Assembly: GCF_014192645.1 (NCBI RefSeq)
Contig: NZ_JACHYE010000004.1
Coordinates: forward strand, 235,572-299,571
Length of the DNA stretch: 64,000 nt
Direction: 5' to 3'
Source of the DNA: Herbaspirillum sp. Sphag64
GTDB taxonomy: Bacteria; Pseudomonadota; Gammaproteobacteria; Burkholderiales; Burkholderiaceae_D
The notes beneath the pieces were generated by a model. The model was given only the letters and a program-made list of their open reading frames with translations, was not told where the DNA came from and did no database searches. Both the position numbers and the translations under genes were made by a program. Positions 8,008-17,535 of this stretch are shown here, one piece after another (within the stretch, counting starts at the first letter, position 1; each line of letters opens with the position of its first letter).

Positions 8008-9369
8008 GTGAATTCCATCAATCAGGAAAGGGTGCTCGTCGACAAAGTCGGCGACGATGTCAGGGACGTTGCCGTCCATATCGATCCGGAAGTTACTGCT
8101 GATACTGCTGGTGCCGTCTACAAGCGCATTGCAATACGTTTCATCCCGTTGCTGTTCGCCTGCTATGTCATGGCCTACCTTGATCGCGTCAACGTCGGCT
8201 TTGCCAAGCTGCAGATGCTCAATGATCTGCAATTCAGCGAAGCAATCTACGGACTGGGTGCAGGCGTATTTTTCATTGGCTATTTTCTCTTTGAAGTGCC
8301 CAGCAATCTTTTGCTGCATAAGCTCGGTGCACGTCGTTGGATCGCTCGTATCATGATCACATGGTCCCTGCTGTCCATGTGCACAGCCTGGGTATCCAGC
8401 CCTTTGCAGTTCTATGTCATACGCTTTTTGCTGGGGATTGCGGAGGCGGGTTTTTACCCAGGAATGCTGCTCTTTCTGACCTATTGGTTTCCTGCACATC
8501 GCCGTGGGCGCATGGTCGCCTTGCTGACTGCGGGTAATCCCGTGTCGGGTATGTTGGGTGGGCCGTTATCCGGATTTTTGATGAGTTCCATGGCGGGCGT
8601 CATGGGCATGCATGGCTGGCAGTGGCTGTTTATTCTCGAAGCCATTCCCGGTGTTTTACTCGGGTTCATGGTGTTGCGCCATCTGAATGATCGCGTCGCT
8701 GATGCCGCATGGTTGAGCGCGGAAGAACGGGCGATGGTTCAACGTGATATTGATCTCGACAATAAGGTCAAGACCCATGGATCGGTCACCGATGTATTTA
8801 GATCTGGTCGCGTCTGGTTACTGGCATTGATTTTGTTCTGCATCATCATGGGTTCGTATGCACTGAGTTTCTGGCAGCCGACAATCATCAAGGGGACCGG
8901 TATTACGGATCCGAAGCTGATTGGCTTATTGACGATCATCCCCTATACCGCAGCACTGGTGACGATGATCTTGATGGGGCGCAGCGCTGACAGGCATCGC
9001 GAGCGTCGTTGGCATGTCATCGTCCCGGCACTTTTTGCAGCTTGCGGATTCGTTGTATGTGCCAACAGCGTACACAGCTCGATGCTATCGATGACTGGAT
9101 TGACGATGGTCGCGATGGGCGTAGTCAGTGCATTGCCGATGTTCTGGGCGTTACCGACCTCGTTTCTTGGCGGGGCCGGTGCCGCCGCCGGCATCGCGCT
9201 GATTAATGCAACGGCCAACCTCGCTGGCTTCATCAGTCCCACTGCTATTGGTGCACTCAAGGCGCTCACCGGTACGCTATCTTCAGGCTTGTATCTGGTG
9301 GCCGTGAGTTTGACCTTGGCGGCTCTATTGATCTGGGCCTGCATTCCAAGTCGCCTCGTGAATCGTTAG
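8008..9369 (+). CDS. MFS transporter, anion:cation symporter (ACS) family
   Basis: A 453-aa, 12-helix major facilitator of the ACS type, the family of tartrate, glucarate, galactonate and phthalate importers. Family marks include YLDRVNVGFAKLQM in TM1, the GAGVFFIGYFLFEVPSNLLL helix, RFLLGIAEAGFYPGMLLFLTYW and a conserved basic loop around RRGRM. The gene starts with GTG at 8008, supported by a GGAGA ribosome site. It faces a LysR gene and is close to an IlvD/Edd dehydratase, so a sugar acid is the likely cargo. Both links rest on context. Confidence 0.88.
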   Translation: MNSINQERVLVDKVGDDVRDVAVHIDPEVTADTAGAVYKRIAIRFIPLLFACYVMAYLDRVNVGFAKLQMLNDLQFSEAIYGLGAGVFFIGYFLFEVPSNLLLHKLGARRWIARIMITWSLLSMCTAWVSSPLQFYVIRFLLGIAEAGFYPGMLLFLTYWFPAHRRGRMVALLTAGNPVSGMLGGPLSGFLMSSMAGVMGMHGWQWLFILEAIPGVLLGFMVLRHLNDRVADAAWLSAEERAMVQRDIDLDNKVKTHGSVTDVFRSGRVWLLALILFCIIMGSYALSFWQPTIIKGTGITDPKLIGLLTIIPYTAALVTMILMGRSADRHRERRWHVIVPALFAACGFVVCANSVHSSMLSMTGLTMVAMGVVSALPMFWALPTSFLGGAGAAAGIALINATANLAGFISPTAIGALKALTGTLSSGLYLVAVSLTLAALLIWACIPSRLVNR

Positions 9370-9374
9370 TACTT

Positions 9375-9391
9375 AGTCGCTGCCGGCGACT
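9375..9391. terminator. Short hairpin between convergent MFS and LysR genes
   Basis: AGTCGC at 9375-9380 pairs with GCGACT at 9386-9391 around a 5-base loop. It lies in the 35-base gap between convergent genes. There is no T run, so it is a weak candidate. Confidence 0.35.
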
Positions 9392-9404
9392 TATGTCGCT
9401 GGCA

Positions 9405-10304
9405 CTACTTACGCGGCTTACGTTTGTTGCTCTTCGTGCGAAAGACCTCTTCAGCGTGTTCCAGAAACAGTTCAGCGAGATGAGAGTGAGGGCTTTGTAC
9501 GCCCCAGATAAATCCAATTCGTCGGACGGGTGCCTGCCGGGGCAAGGATACGCGAGCAATCGACAGTCCTCCCGACCATAGTGCCGACCAGTCGGGTAGC
9601 AGCGACACGCCAAGTCCATGGTCGACCATGACCGCAATTGACATCAGTCCGTTAATTTCAAGGCGCTGATGTGGGCGAATACCGTGATCCCGCAAGTAGC
9701 GATCAGCGAGCTGGCCGCCCCAGACGGAGCGGTCATAGCGAATGAATGGTTGGGTACGTAACAAATCATGCGGATCGCGATCGGCCAGATCAAGAGGGGC
9801 GACAACCACGAGTGGCTCGTCCATCAGTGGAGACCACTCGCAGGTTTTTGGAATGGCAAATTGGGGTTCGACGACCACTGCTGCATCGAGTTCGCCGGAG
9901 GCTACCATGCGGCACAGTTCGATCGATGCGTTGGATACGACTGACACCGAAAGATCGGGGTGTTGGGCATAGAGTGTGCGCAATACAGGCGGTAGTACGG
10001 TGGTCAGTGCCGAGACAAAGGTGCCCAAGCGTAATTCCCCGACTGGCAAGCCCTTGATCGCCATCGCACGCAGGTCGCGCTCTTCGCGCAACATGCTGCG
10101 CGCGCTATCGAGAATGTTGAGCCCAACCGCAGTTGGCTTTACCGACCGCCCGGAGCGCTTCAGCAGTGGCGTGCCTAATTCTTCTTCGAGCGCTCTCACT
10201 CTGGCGGCGAGCGCGGCAGAAGTCAGGTCCAGACGTCGTGCAGCCTCAGCGATGGAGCCGCATTCCACGGTGGTGACGAAGCTTTGTATATATCGGATGT
10301 CCAT
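9405..10304 (-). CDS. LysR-family transcriptional regulator
   Basis: A 299-aa regulator with an N-terminal winged helix (MDIRYIQSFVTTVECGSIAEAARRL, about residues 1-60) and a periplasmic-binding-protein-like effector domain (about 90-290). It is divergent from the IlvD/Edd dehydratase across 192 bases that include A/T-rich runs near 10308-10340. The expected role is activation of that gene, and perhaps of the MFS gene that it faces, in response to a sugar acid. The C-terminus is unusually basic (RTKSNKRKPRK). Confidence 0.9.
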   Translation of the reverse strand: MDIRYIQSFVTTVECGSIAEAARRLDLTSAALAARVRALEEELGTPLLKRSGRSVKPTAVGLNILDSARSMLREERDLRAMAIKGLPVGELRLGTFVSALTTVLPPVLRTLYAQHPDLSVSVVSNASIELCRMVASGELDAAVVVEPQFAIPKTCEWSPLMDEPLVVVAPLDLADRDPHDLLRTQPFIRYDRSVWGGQLADRYLRDHGIRPHQRLEINGLMSIAVMVDHGLGVSLLPDWSALWSGGLSIARVSLPRQAPVRRIGFIWGVQSPHSHLAELFLEHAEEVFRTKSNKRKPRK

Positions 10305-10496
10305 TTTTCGATAGTAAAAAATATTTTCTTTTTAAGCAAGCAATGCCAAATTGTTTTTCGTAATGAAAGTGCTCAGAATCAACATCCGTACCCTGACGAG
10401 GAACAGAACGTTCATCGCGGGTTTTAACAATAATGGCATCCAGTGATCAGCCGATACCTGCCGGCTATGGTGACCATGCAGCGAGGAGAAAGATAG

Positions 10497-12218
10497 ATGA
10501 AACCCCAACAAAAAGGTTTAAAAAAGGGACTGACCAACTACGGAGATCAAGGCTTTTCGCTGTTTCTCCGGAAAGCTTTCATCAAGGGCGCTGGCTACAC
10601 CGACAAGGCGCTGGAGCGTCCGGTGGTCGGCATTGTCAATACTGGTAGCAGCTACAATCCCTGCCATGGCAATGCACCCCAGCTGATCGAAGCGGTCAAG
10701 CGAGGCGTGATGCTGGCCGGCGGTTTGCCGATGGACTTTCCCACTATCTCGATCCACGAAAGTTTCTCCGCACCGACCAGCATGTACCTGCGCAATCTGA
10801 TGTCCATGGACACCGAGGAAATGGTCCGTGCACAACCGATGGATGCAGTGGTACTCATTGGTGGATGCGACAAGACTGTGCCGGCGCAACTCATGGGCGC
10901 GGCCTCAGCAGGTATCCCTTCGATTCAGCTCATTACCGGTTCCATGCTGACCGGGAGTCACCGCAGCGAACGCGTAGGCGCATGCACTGATTGCCGGCGC
11001 TATTGGGGTAAATACCGTGCTGAAGAAATTGATGCTGAAGAAATTTCAGAGGTCAACAATCAACTGGTTGCCAGTGTCGGTACTTGTTCCGTCATGGGCA
11101 CTGCCAGCACCATGGCTTGCATTGCCGAAGCCCTGGGCATGACGGTACCTGGCGGTGCTTCCCCACCGGCCGTGACCGCAGATCGTATCCGCATCGCGGA
11201 AGAAACCGGTGCGCAGGCGGTACAGATGGCGCGTGACGGGTTGACGATCGATAAAATCCTGACGCCTGCGGCGTTCGAAAACGCCATGCGGGTCTTGCTG
11301 GCCATCGGTGGCTCGACCAATGGCATTGTGCATCTCACTGCGATCGCTGGCCGTATGGGGCTGGAAATCGATCTTGAAGCACTTGATCGCATGGGGCGTG
11401 AGACGCCAGTATTGCTGGACTTGAAGCCTTCAGGTCAACACTACATGGAAGATTTTCACCACGCAGGTGGTATGGCGACCTTGCTGCATGAGCTCAAGCC
11501 GTTGCTACGCCTTGACGCCTTAACAGTCACCGGACGCACCTTGGGTGAGGAAATCGAACTTGCCGGAAAGCCCTTTCCACAAGACGTCATTCGGCCCGCC
11601 AGCAACCCGATTTTTCCACAAGGTGGTATCGCGGTGTTACGTGGGAATCTGGCACCCGGTGGTGCGATCATTAAACAGTCTGCCGCCAACGCGCAACTGA
11701 TGGAGCATGAAGGACGTGCGGTAGTCTTTGAGAATATCGAAGACATGGCTAACCGGATCGACAGTGACGAACTGGACGTCACGGAGCGCGATATCCTGGT
11801 ACTCAAAAACATCGGTCCCAAGGGGGCGCCAGGTATGCCGGAGGCTGGTTACATTCCCATTCCGCGCAAACTTGCACGCGCTGGTGTCAAAGACATTGTG
11901 CGCATTTCAGATGGCCGCATGAGCGGTACTGCGTTCGGCACAATCGTGTTGCATGTCACACCTGAGTCCGCGATTGGCGGTCCGTTGGCATACGTGCGCA
12001 GCGGCGATCTGATCCGTTTGAGTGTAAAGCAGCGAGAGGTTACCTTGCTGGTATCCGACGAGGAATTGGCGCGACGTACGCAAGAAAAACCGGTGGTGAT
12101 TCCTACTGCTGAACGTGGGTATGCGAAGCTGTTTTTGGATACAGTGACGCAGGCTGATCAGGGGGTGGATTTTGATTTCCTGCGCGCGGCAAAGATGGTG
12201 GGCAAGACGCCGGAATAA
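10497..12218 (+). CDS. IlvD/Edd-family sugar-acid dehydratase (L-arabinonate-dehydratase-like)
   Basis: A 573-aa Fe-S dehydratase. The three cysteines expected to bind the [2Fe-2S] cluster are at about 56 (NPCHGN), 123 (GGCDKTVPA) and 196 (GTCSVMGTAS), with Lys125 next to the Mg site and a catalytic-serine region RISDGRMSGTAFGT. The segment RVGACTDCRRYWGKYRAEEI and the cysteine spacing fit pentonate/hexonate dehydratases better than the valine-pathway IlvD. The reaction is removal of water from an aldonic acid to a 2-keto-3-deoxy acid. It pairs with the divergent LysR and the upstream organic-anion MFS transporter. No aldolase or dehydrogenase for the next step is adjacent, so the substrate stays open. 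Confidence 0.88.
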   Translation: MKPQQKGLKKGLTNYGDQGFSLFLRKAFIKGAGYTDKALERPVVGIVNTGSSYNPCHGNAPQLIEAVKRGVMLAGGLPMDFPTISIHESFSAPTSMYLRNLMSMDTEEMVRAQPMDAVVLIGGCDKTVPAQLMGAASAGIPSIQLITGSMLTGSHRSERVGACTDCRRYWGKYRAEEIDAEEISEVNNQLVASVGTCSVMGTASTMACIAEALGMTVPGGASPPAVTADRIRIAEETGAQAVQMARDGLTIDKILTPAAFENAMRVLLAIGGSTNGIVHLTAIAGRMGLEIDLEALDRMGRETPVLLDLKPSGQHYMEDFHHAGGMATLLHELKPLLRLDALTVTGRTLGEEIELAGKPFPQDVIRPASNPIFPQGGIAVLRGNLAPGGAIIKQSAANAQLMEHEGRAVVFENIEDMANRIDSDELDVTERDILVLKNIGPKGAPGMPEAGYIPIPRKLARAGVKDIVRISDGRMSGTAFGTIVLHVTPESAIGGPLAYVRSGDLIRLSVKQREVTLLVSDEELARRTQEKPVVIPTAERGYAKLFLDTVTQADQGVDFDFLRAAKMVGKTPE

Positions 12219-12350
12219 TTTGCCCCCTACCGTTCAACCTGGACATTGCTGATATGGGGCCAAGATCACTTACCTGGTCCGGTATCGTTGTTTGCCCTCG
12301 TTATTCCCATTCTCGTTTGCTGTTGCGCTCATGAGACCCTGGTGCCCAAT

Positions 12351-12382
12351 AAAAGCCAGCCCTCTGCAGAGTGCTGGCTTTT
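12351..12382. terminator. Bidirectional intrinsic terminator
   Basis: AAAAGCCAGC at 12351-12360 pairs perfectly with GCTGGCTTTT at 12373-12382 around a 12-base loop. A-rich and T-rich flanks make it work for both strands. It lies between the dehydratase gene (+) and the reductase gene (-), which converge. Confidence 0.85.
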
Positions 12383-12400
12383 ATTCTGGGTGTCGTAATC

Positions 12401-13030
12401 TCAACCACACTGAGATGCTGTCGGTTTCAAGAATTCCGCAGCACGCGTCGCTACTACCTCTAGAGGTGACGCTTCTCGTGCCAGTCCGGTCACCGGAATG
12501 AAGGTGATATCGGTCAGTCCAATGACACCAAGAATCGCTCGCAGGTAAGGCCGAAAGAAATCTGGTTGGCCGCAATGTTCTGCAAACATGCTACCGCCGG
12601 AAGTGACGGCAACGAAGACAGGGCGGTCAGGCAGTAAGCCATGTTTGCCGGTCTCGGTGGTCACGAATGTCACATCCTTACGAACCACCAGGTCAATCCA
12701 GTTCTTTAACACTGCTGGCACAGTAAAATTATGTACCGGGGTGGAAATCCAGAGTACGTCGGCGTTCTTGAGCTCTTCAATGAGCGTATCGGAGCCTGTC
12801 AATACCGCGCCATATTGCTCCTTGGCCTGCGTGACGGGAATCAGCAGGGAATCAGCGTAATCGGCAGAAATTGGCTCTGGCGGTGTAACGCCGAGGCGTC
12901 GATAGGTGGTTGTCACGGGCTGTCCAAAATAGTCAGCCAGTTTGGGTAACAAGAGTTTGGTCAGATGGCGGCTGGTCGCATTGCCGCCGCGCGGGCTGCA
13001 ATCGATGACCAGAGTGCGAAGTGTTTTCAT
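12401..13030 (-). CDS. Flavodoxin-fold NAD(P)H oxidoreductase, FMN-dependent azoreductase-like
   Basis: A 209-aa cytosolic flavoprotein of the AzoR/quinone-reductase group. The N-terminal phosphate-binding loop is LVIDCSPRGGNATSRHL, and the FMN-contact motif STPVHNFTVPAVLKNWID matches the family pattern PxYNFxxPxxLKxWID. Members reduce quinones and azo compounds with NAD(P)H. Its start codon overlaps the stop of the upstream GNAT gene by ATGA (13027-13030), which suggests translational coupling. The pair is divergent from a MocR regulator that may control it. Confidence 0.85.
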   Translation of the reverse strand: MKTLRTLVIDCSPRGGNATSRHLTKLLLPKLADYFGQPVTTTYRRLGVTPPEPISADYADSLLIPVTQAKEQYGAVLTGSDTLIEELKNADVLWISTPVHNFTVPAVLKNWIDLVVRKDVTFVTTETGKHGLLPDRPVFVAVTSGGSMFAEHCGQPDFFRPYLRAILGVIGLTDITFIPVTGLAREASPLEVVATRAAEFLKPTASQCG

Positions 13031-13464
13031 GACAAGTTCATAGTGAAGTGAAGTCCAAGCGCCAACAAGCCTGCGCGGAAATAGAAGCGTTGCGCCAGCG
13101 AATTGGATAGCGCAGTATCGAGTACGAGTCGGTCACATTGCTGATCGCGGCCGATGTCGCATAATGCTTCGATAAGCCGCTCACCGTGTCCGTGTCCACG
13201 CTCATCACTAGCGGTAACCAGGTCGTCAACGTAAATGAAACGTCCATGAATCAGGTTGTCGAGCTGACGATAACCGGCCAGTGCGACCGGCCGCTCTTGA
13301 CGCCACAGCCCAAGCAAGCGGTAGCCTTGACGCTGCTGAATTGATAGATGTTGGCTGAGTTCGTCGGCGCTCTTTAACTTTGGGCGCAACTGTTGCATGA
13401 CGGTAAAACAGGCTGTGATGTCAGCTTCTGTTTCCGCGTGTCTAAGTGTTAAATTATTTACCAT
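13027..13464 (-). CDS. GNAT-family N-acetyltransferase
   Basis: A 145-aa acetyltransferase of the GNAT fold. The acetyl-CoA-binding motif A is seen as VTASDERGHGHGERLIEAL (the R/Q-x-x-G-x-G/A loop), preceded by a beta strand FIYVDDLV. Its acceptor is unknown. It is the first gene of a two-gene unit with the azoreductase-like gene, with a 4-base overlap, and is divergent from the MocR regulator gene (134-base gap). Confidence 0.85.
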   Translation of the reverse strand: MVNNLTLRHAETEADITACFTVMQQLRPKLKSADELSQHLSIQQRQGYRLLGLWRQERPVALAGYRQLDNLIHGRFIYVDDLVTASDERGHGHGERLIEALCDIGRDQQCDRLVLDTALSNSLAQRFYFRAGLLALGLHFTMNLS

Positions 13465-13598
13465 GGAGTAGAAGAAGGTCGATGAAATTTCGAATTAACA
13501 TACGATCTGGTCCATTGCGTTATATGCAGGACAAGACGCGAGTATCGGAGATCCCTGATGAAGACAACAGGCACATGTTTTGTCATTTCGACTAGTCC

Positions 13599-15074
13599 AT
13601 GAGCAAGATAAGCAAAGATCAATCGACCACCAGCGGGAATCTGCATGCGCAAATCTACAGCCGCCTCCGCAACATGATTGAACAAGGGCAGTTAAAGGCC
13701 GGACAGCGCGTGTCGTCGTTGCGGACGATGGCCGTTGAGCTGGGGGTTGCCCGCGGTACGGTTCAGGTCGCCTACGATCGTCTGATTGGCGAGGGCTATT
13801 TGGTTGCGCGCGGCCCGGCAGGTACCTTTGTCGCTGCCGCGCAGCTTGCGCAACAGGCCCGACAACACCATGCACTCCATGCCACAGACCCCCGACCCGC
13901 GAGCGGCGTGGATGTTCTTGCTGCGCGGGAAGTGAAAATTGACTTTGGTGGTGCAGTACCGGCGGCACTGCAGCTCGGTTTGCCTGCCTTGGATGCATTC
14001 CCTCGCAAGTTGTGGCAAAGGCTGATGGCACGTCAGATTGCGCATTCGCACGCGTTGACCAATCCATCACCGATGGGGTATGCGCCGCTGCGTAGCGCAT
14101 TGATCAGTTACCTTGGCGCGTCCCGTGGCATTGAGGCGACGCCTGCACAATTATTCATTATCCCTTCGTATAGGGCCGGGCTGGCGCTGACCATCAATGC
14201 GCTGGCGCTCAACGCCGGTGAAGCCGGTCTCAGCGGTAGCCAGGCATGGATAGAAAATCCCGGCTATCCACCGACAGCAAGAGTACTGCAACAACTGGGT
14301 GTGCAGCCGTGTTGCATACCGGTTGACGATCAAGGATTGGATGTCGCTTATGCGCAGCAGCACTACCAGGAAGCAAAGCTCGCCATCGTGACGCCATCGC
14401 ATCAAAGTCCGACCGGTGTCGCGCTCAGCTTGTCGCGCCGTCGGTCGCTTCTGGAGTGGGCTGCACAGCAGAGGGGCTGGATTGTAGAAGACGACTACGA
14501 CAGTGAGTATCGATACCGCGGGCATCCCTTGCCCGCACTCAAAAGTCTGGATGATGCCGAGCGTGTAATTTATTGTGGCACGTTAAGTAAGGTCATGTTT
14601 CCCGGGTTGCGACTGGCTTATGTGGTGGTGCCACCAAGCTTGGTCGAGGCGTTTACCATCGCTGCCAATCATGCCGTCTATGGCGGTTGCCCAGAGCTGC
14701 AGCAAGCTGCCGTCACAGAATTTATCGTGGATGGCTATTTCTCTCGTCACATCAAGCGTATGAGAGCGTTGTACGCAAGCCGCCGCGAATTTTTGGTGGA
14801 AGCATTAACGCCTTACGAGGCGCACGGCTTCAAGGTACGCCTGCATGATGGTGGCATGCACCTGTTGCTGGATATCCCTGCCGGACAAGATGATCGGCTC
14901 ATGGCGCAAGCTGCCCAGGCAGCCGGTTTTGGTATTCAGGCATTGTCCGTATGGACCAAAGGTGATGCGCGTCATCACGCCTTGATGGTGGGCTTTACCA
15001 ACGTTGATTCACTTGCAGAAGCCGAGCGGCAAGTGGTAAGGCTGATGCAGGTGCTGACCGGTAATACTTTCTAG
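13599..15074 (+). CDS. MocR-family regulator (GntR DNA-binding domain fused to aminotransferase domain)
   Basis: A 491-aa fusion regulator. A GntR winged helix lies at about residues 10-80 (LHAQIYSRLRNMIEQGQLKAGQRVSS...). A fold-type I aminotransferase domain covers about 120-485, with the DDYDSEYRY segment and the PLP lysine in YCGTLSKVMFPGLRLAY. MocR proteins bind PLP and often an amino acid and typically act on a divergent gene, here the GNAT-reductase pair. The link to a particular amine or to vitamin B6 is not shown by the sequence. Confidence 0.9.
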   Translation: MSKISKDQSTTSGNLHAQIYSRLRNMIEQGQLKAGQRVSSLRTMAVELGVARGTVQVAYDRLIGEGYLVARGPAGTFVAAAQLAQQARQHHALHATDPRPASGVDVLAAREVKIDFGGAVPAALQLGLPALDAFPRKLWQRLMARQIAHSHALTNPSPMGYAPLRSALISYLGASRGIEATPAQLFIIPSYRAGLALTINALALNAGEAGLSGSQAWIENPGYPPTARVLQQLGVQPCCIPVDDQGLDVAYAQQHYQEAKLAIVTPSHQSPTGVALSLSRRRSLLEWAAQQRGWIVEDDYDSEYRYRGHPLPALKSLDDAERVIYCGTLSKVMFPGLRLAYVVVPPSLVEAFTIAANHAVYGGCPELQQAAVTEFIVDGYFSRHIKRMRALYASRREFLVEALTPYEAHGFKVRLHDGGMHLLLDIPAGQDDRLMAQAAQAAGFGIQALSVWTKGDARHHALMVGFTNVDSLAEAERQVVRLMQVLTGNTF

Positions 15075-15129
15075 AGTATCTTCTGGGCGACTATCGACAT
15101 AGTTCCTTGTCTTCAAATCAGATCAAGAT

Positions 15130-16056
15130 TCAAGCCGTCGTTGCATACTGGAATAATGCCTCTCGCAGTAAATTCCACATGACTTCCGCAGGTTTGGAAA
15201 GTGGTGTGTCATGGCGACGGATCAATCCAATTTTTCTGGCAATACCGGGCTTATCCAGTGCCATTGTTGTCAATCCCCATTCTTCACAGGCAACCAGTGC
15301 CAGACGCGGCATCACGGCCACCGTGTTGCCGGCGCGAAGAAGACCGAGCATCGCTGTCAGGTTCTCGACCTCGTCAAACCAAGGGACGTTTACATCATGT
15401 TTTTTCAGCGTCTGGTCGATTTGCTGTCTGTTCGCGCTAGATATTCCTAGTCCGGCCAAACGGATGCGGGTGTCGCCGAGCTTGCTCAGATCATTCCAAT
15501 TCAATGCCCTACGGCGCGCAGGAAGAAGCGCTCTGGGCAAGACCAGCACATAAGGATCTTCAATGACCTCTTCGGACAATATGTCGGCATGAAGCTCCGT
15601 GATGGTATTGACACCAAAGGTCACACTGCGTGAAAGCACATTATCGAGAACACGCTTGCCTGTGTCGTCGTACAGATGCAATCGGACATTGGGAAACTGT
15701 TCGCGAAAGCGAGGCAGTGTTTGCGGCACAATCGAAAATGCGGCAGTACTGATTGCAGAAACTGTCAGCGTCCCACCTAAGCCTAATCCCTGCTGCACGC
15801 TGTCGCGCACTGAATAATCAAGCGCCGCGATGAGCGGAATGGCTAATGCATATAAATTCCTTCCTGCATCAGTCAACACAACGGAGCGCGTGCTCCGATT
15901 CAACAGTCGTGTGTCGAGTCCTTCTTCCAACGCCGCAATTCGACGACTTACCGCCGAGCTCGAAAGATTCAACTTCTTGGCTGCATCGTGAAAGCTTCCT
16001 CGGTGGGCTACTTCAAGAAAAGCGCGTAACTCCGCTAGATCGTAATTGATGCTCAT
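15130..16056 (-). CDS. LysR-family transcriptional regulator
   Basis: A 308-aa LysR protein: winged helix at the N-terminus (YDLAELRAFLEVAHRGSFHDAAKKL, then SSSAVSRRIAALEEGLDTRLLNRS), linker helix, and an effector domain. It is divergent from the tautomerase-hydrolase-CitMHS-porin-chemoreceptor genes across 111 bases and is the obvious candidate regulator for them. The inducer is unknown. Confidence 0.9.
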   Translation of the reverse strand: MSINYDLAELRAFLEVAHRGSFHDAAKKLNLSSSAVSRRIAALEEGLDTRLLNRSTRSVVLTDAGRNLYALAIPLIAALDYSVRDSVQQGLGLGGTLTVSAISTAAFSIVPQTLPRFREQFPNVRLHLYDDTGKRVLDNVLSRSVTFGVNTITELHADILSEEVIEDPYVLVLPRALLPARRRALNWNDLSKLGDTRIRLAGLGISSANRQQIDQTLKKHDVNVPWFDEVENLTAMLGLLRAGNTVAVMPRLALVACEEWGLTTMALDKPGIARKIGLIRRHDTPLSKPAEVMWNLLREALFQYATTA

Positions 16057-16167
16057 AACGCAATAATTAATGAGAAAGTTGCGATTGTACGCACCAATTG
16101 CCGACTATACAATCCGTTCAAATCAATCCACTTAAATCCACGCAAGCGACCCCTTCACCAGACTGTC

Positions 16168-16500
16168 ATGCCTATCCTGAACGTGATTATTTCATCCGAA
16201 AAACTACCCTCAAAAGCCGCCATGGCAGAGTTTGTTGCGCGCGCAGCGCAGATATGCCAAACCACATTGAACGCAGATGCCGACAAGATACAGATTCAGT
16301 TGCTATCGACAATGACCTCATCTCATGGTCGCGATATCTATCTCGAATTGCGTTATCGTGAATCAGCCAAACGTGATGCGTCGGTCATGAGCCGCTATAT
16401 GGAGCAAATGGAGGAGGCCGTAGTGTCTCTGCTGGGGCTCTCTCATCCACGTATTCGTTGCTTTCCTCAAAAAAGCGAACAGCTTTTCGCGAGGAATTAA
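16168..16500 (+). CDS. Small tautomerase-superfamily protein
   Basis: A 110-aa protein starting MPILNVIIS. After removal of Met this gives the N-terminal proline used as catalytic base by 4-oxalocrotonate-tautomerase and MIF-like enzymes. The length fits the two beta-alpha-beta unit members. These enzymes ketonise enols or act on unsaturated acids. The stop codon directly abuts the ATG of the next gene (hydrolase), so the two are co-translated. I infer that it handles an enol or keto acid formed from the compound imported by this cluster. The assignment rests mainly on the N-terminus and size. Confidence 0.65.
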   Translation: MPILNVIISSEKLPSKAAMAEFVARAAQICQTTLNADADKIQIQLLSTMTSSHGRDIYLELRYRESAKRDASVMSRYMEQMEEAVVSLLGLSHPRIRCFPQKSEQLFARN

Positions 16501-17451
16501 ATGGCTTTTCACTTAAAAAATATTCTCAGTTTCCATATTGGCAGCCGCAATGTTTCTCTCCATGGGAGACCAACTGAGATGCGTAGGCTAGCCCAAGGTG
16601 GAACGCCTAGAGCGATTGATCCCAACGGCGACTACCAGTCCGGGCAAATGTATGTTCAGGGATATCTGCAGGCACACCCTGTGCATCCGTATCCAGTGAT
16701 CTTGTGGCACGGTGGTGGAATGACTGGTGTCAATTGGGAGACAACGCCGGATGGCAGGCCCGGCTGGCTCCACTACTTTCTGGAGGGGGGCTTCGATGTG
16801 TATGTCTGTGACGCCGTTGAACGTGGTCGGGCAGGATGGAATGCCTTCCCCGATATTTATACAGACACACCGTTGTTCCGCACCAAGAATGAAGCGTGGG
16901 ATATGTTTCGTCTCGGCACGAGAGAGGGCTATCACACCGATCCCGCGCAGCGCGTCAGTTATCAGGAGATGTTGTTTCCGCTCGACTACTTCGATCAGTT
17001 TGCCTGCCAGTGGGTGCCCCGCTGGGCTGATCACGAGGTATTGACCATGAATGCCTATCGATCTCTCCTTGAGAAAACAGGTCCGGCGATCATCATCGGC
17101 CATAGTCAGGGAGGTGGGTTTGCATTGAAGGCTGCGGCAGAACTTCCGCATCTGGTGCGGGCAACCGTTGCCCTGGAACCATCTGGGGCGCCAGAAACAG
17201 CCGCATTGACGATTAATCCGCATGCGCACCTGATCATGTGGGGTGATCACATTACGGAGCATCCGATCTGGTCTCGCTACAAAAATACGGTAGACGCTTA
17301 TGTTGCTTCACTGCGTGGATGTCAAGTGCACGTTGATGTGATAGACCTTCCAGACGAGGGTATTCGAGGCAATACCCATTTTCTGATGATGGACAGTAAC
17401 GCAGAGTTTTTGGCACGACGCACGATTTCCTGGCTGAGCGGTGTGTATTAA
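16501..17451 (+). CDS. Alpha/beta hydrolase (esterase-like)
   Basis: A 316-aa cytosolic hydrolase with no clear signal peptide. The oxyanion-region motif is WHGGGMTGVNWE, the nucleophile elbow is IIGHSQGGGFAL (Ser in GHSQG), and the likely catalytic His is in GNTHFLMMD. It begins at the base after the tautomerase stop. Members with this pattern are carboxylic ester hydrolases of unknown substrate. Position between a tautomerase and a citrate-type transporter suggests cleavage of an ester of a carboxylic acid. Confidence 0.82.
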   Translation: MAFHLKNILSFHIGSRNVSLHGRPTEMRRLAQGGTPRAIDPNGDYQSGQMYVQGYLQAHPVHPYPVILWHGGGMTGVNWETTPDGRPGWLHYFLEGGFDVYVCDAVERGRAGWNAFPDIYTDTPLFRTKNEAWDMFRLGTREGYHTDPAQRVSYQEMLFPLDYFDQFACQWVPRWADHEVLTMNAYRSLLEKTGPAIIIGHSQGGGFALKAAAELPHLVRATVALEPSGAPETAALTINPHAHLIMWGDHITEHPIWSRYKNTVDAYVASLRGCQVHVDVIDLPDEGIRGNTHFLMMDSNAEFLARRTISWLSGVY

Positions 17452-17535
17452 CCAGGTTCGTTTGCTGCATCGGTATTGCTAGCTGTGCGGTGGGACGGCT
17501 TCACCGTAATTACAAAAATATTTGGGGACATGGAT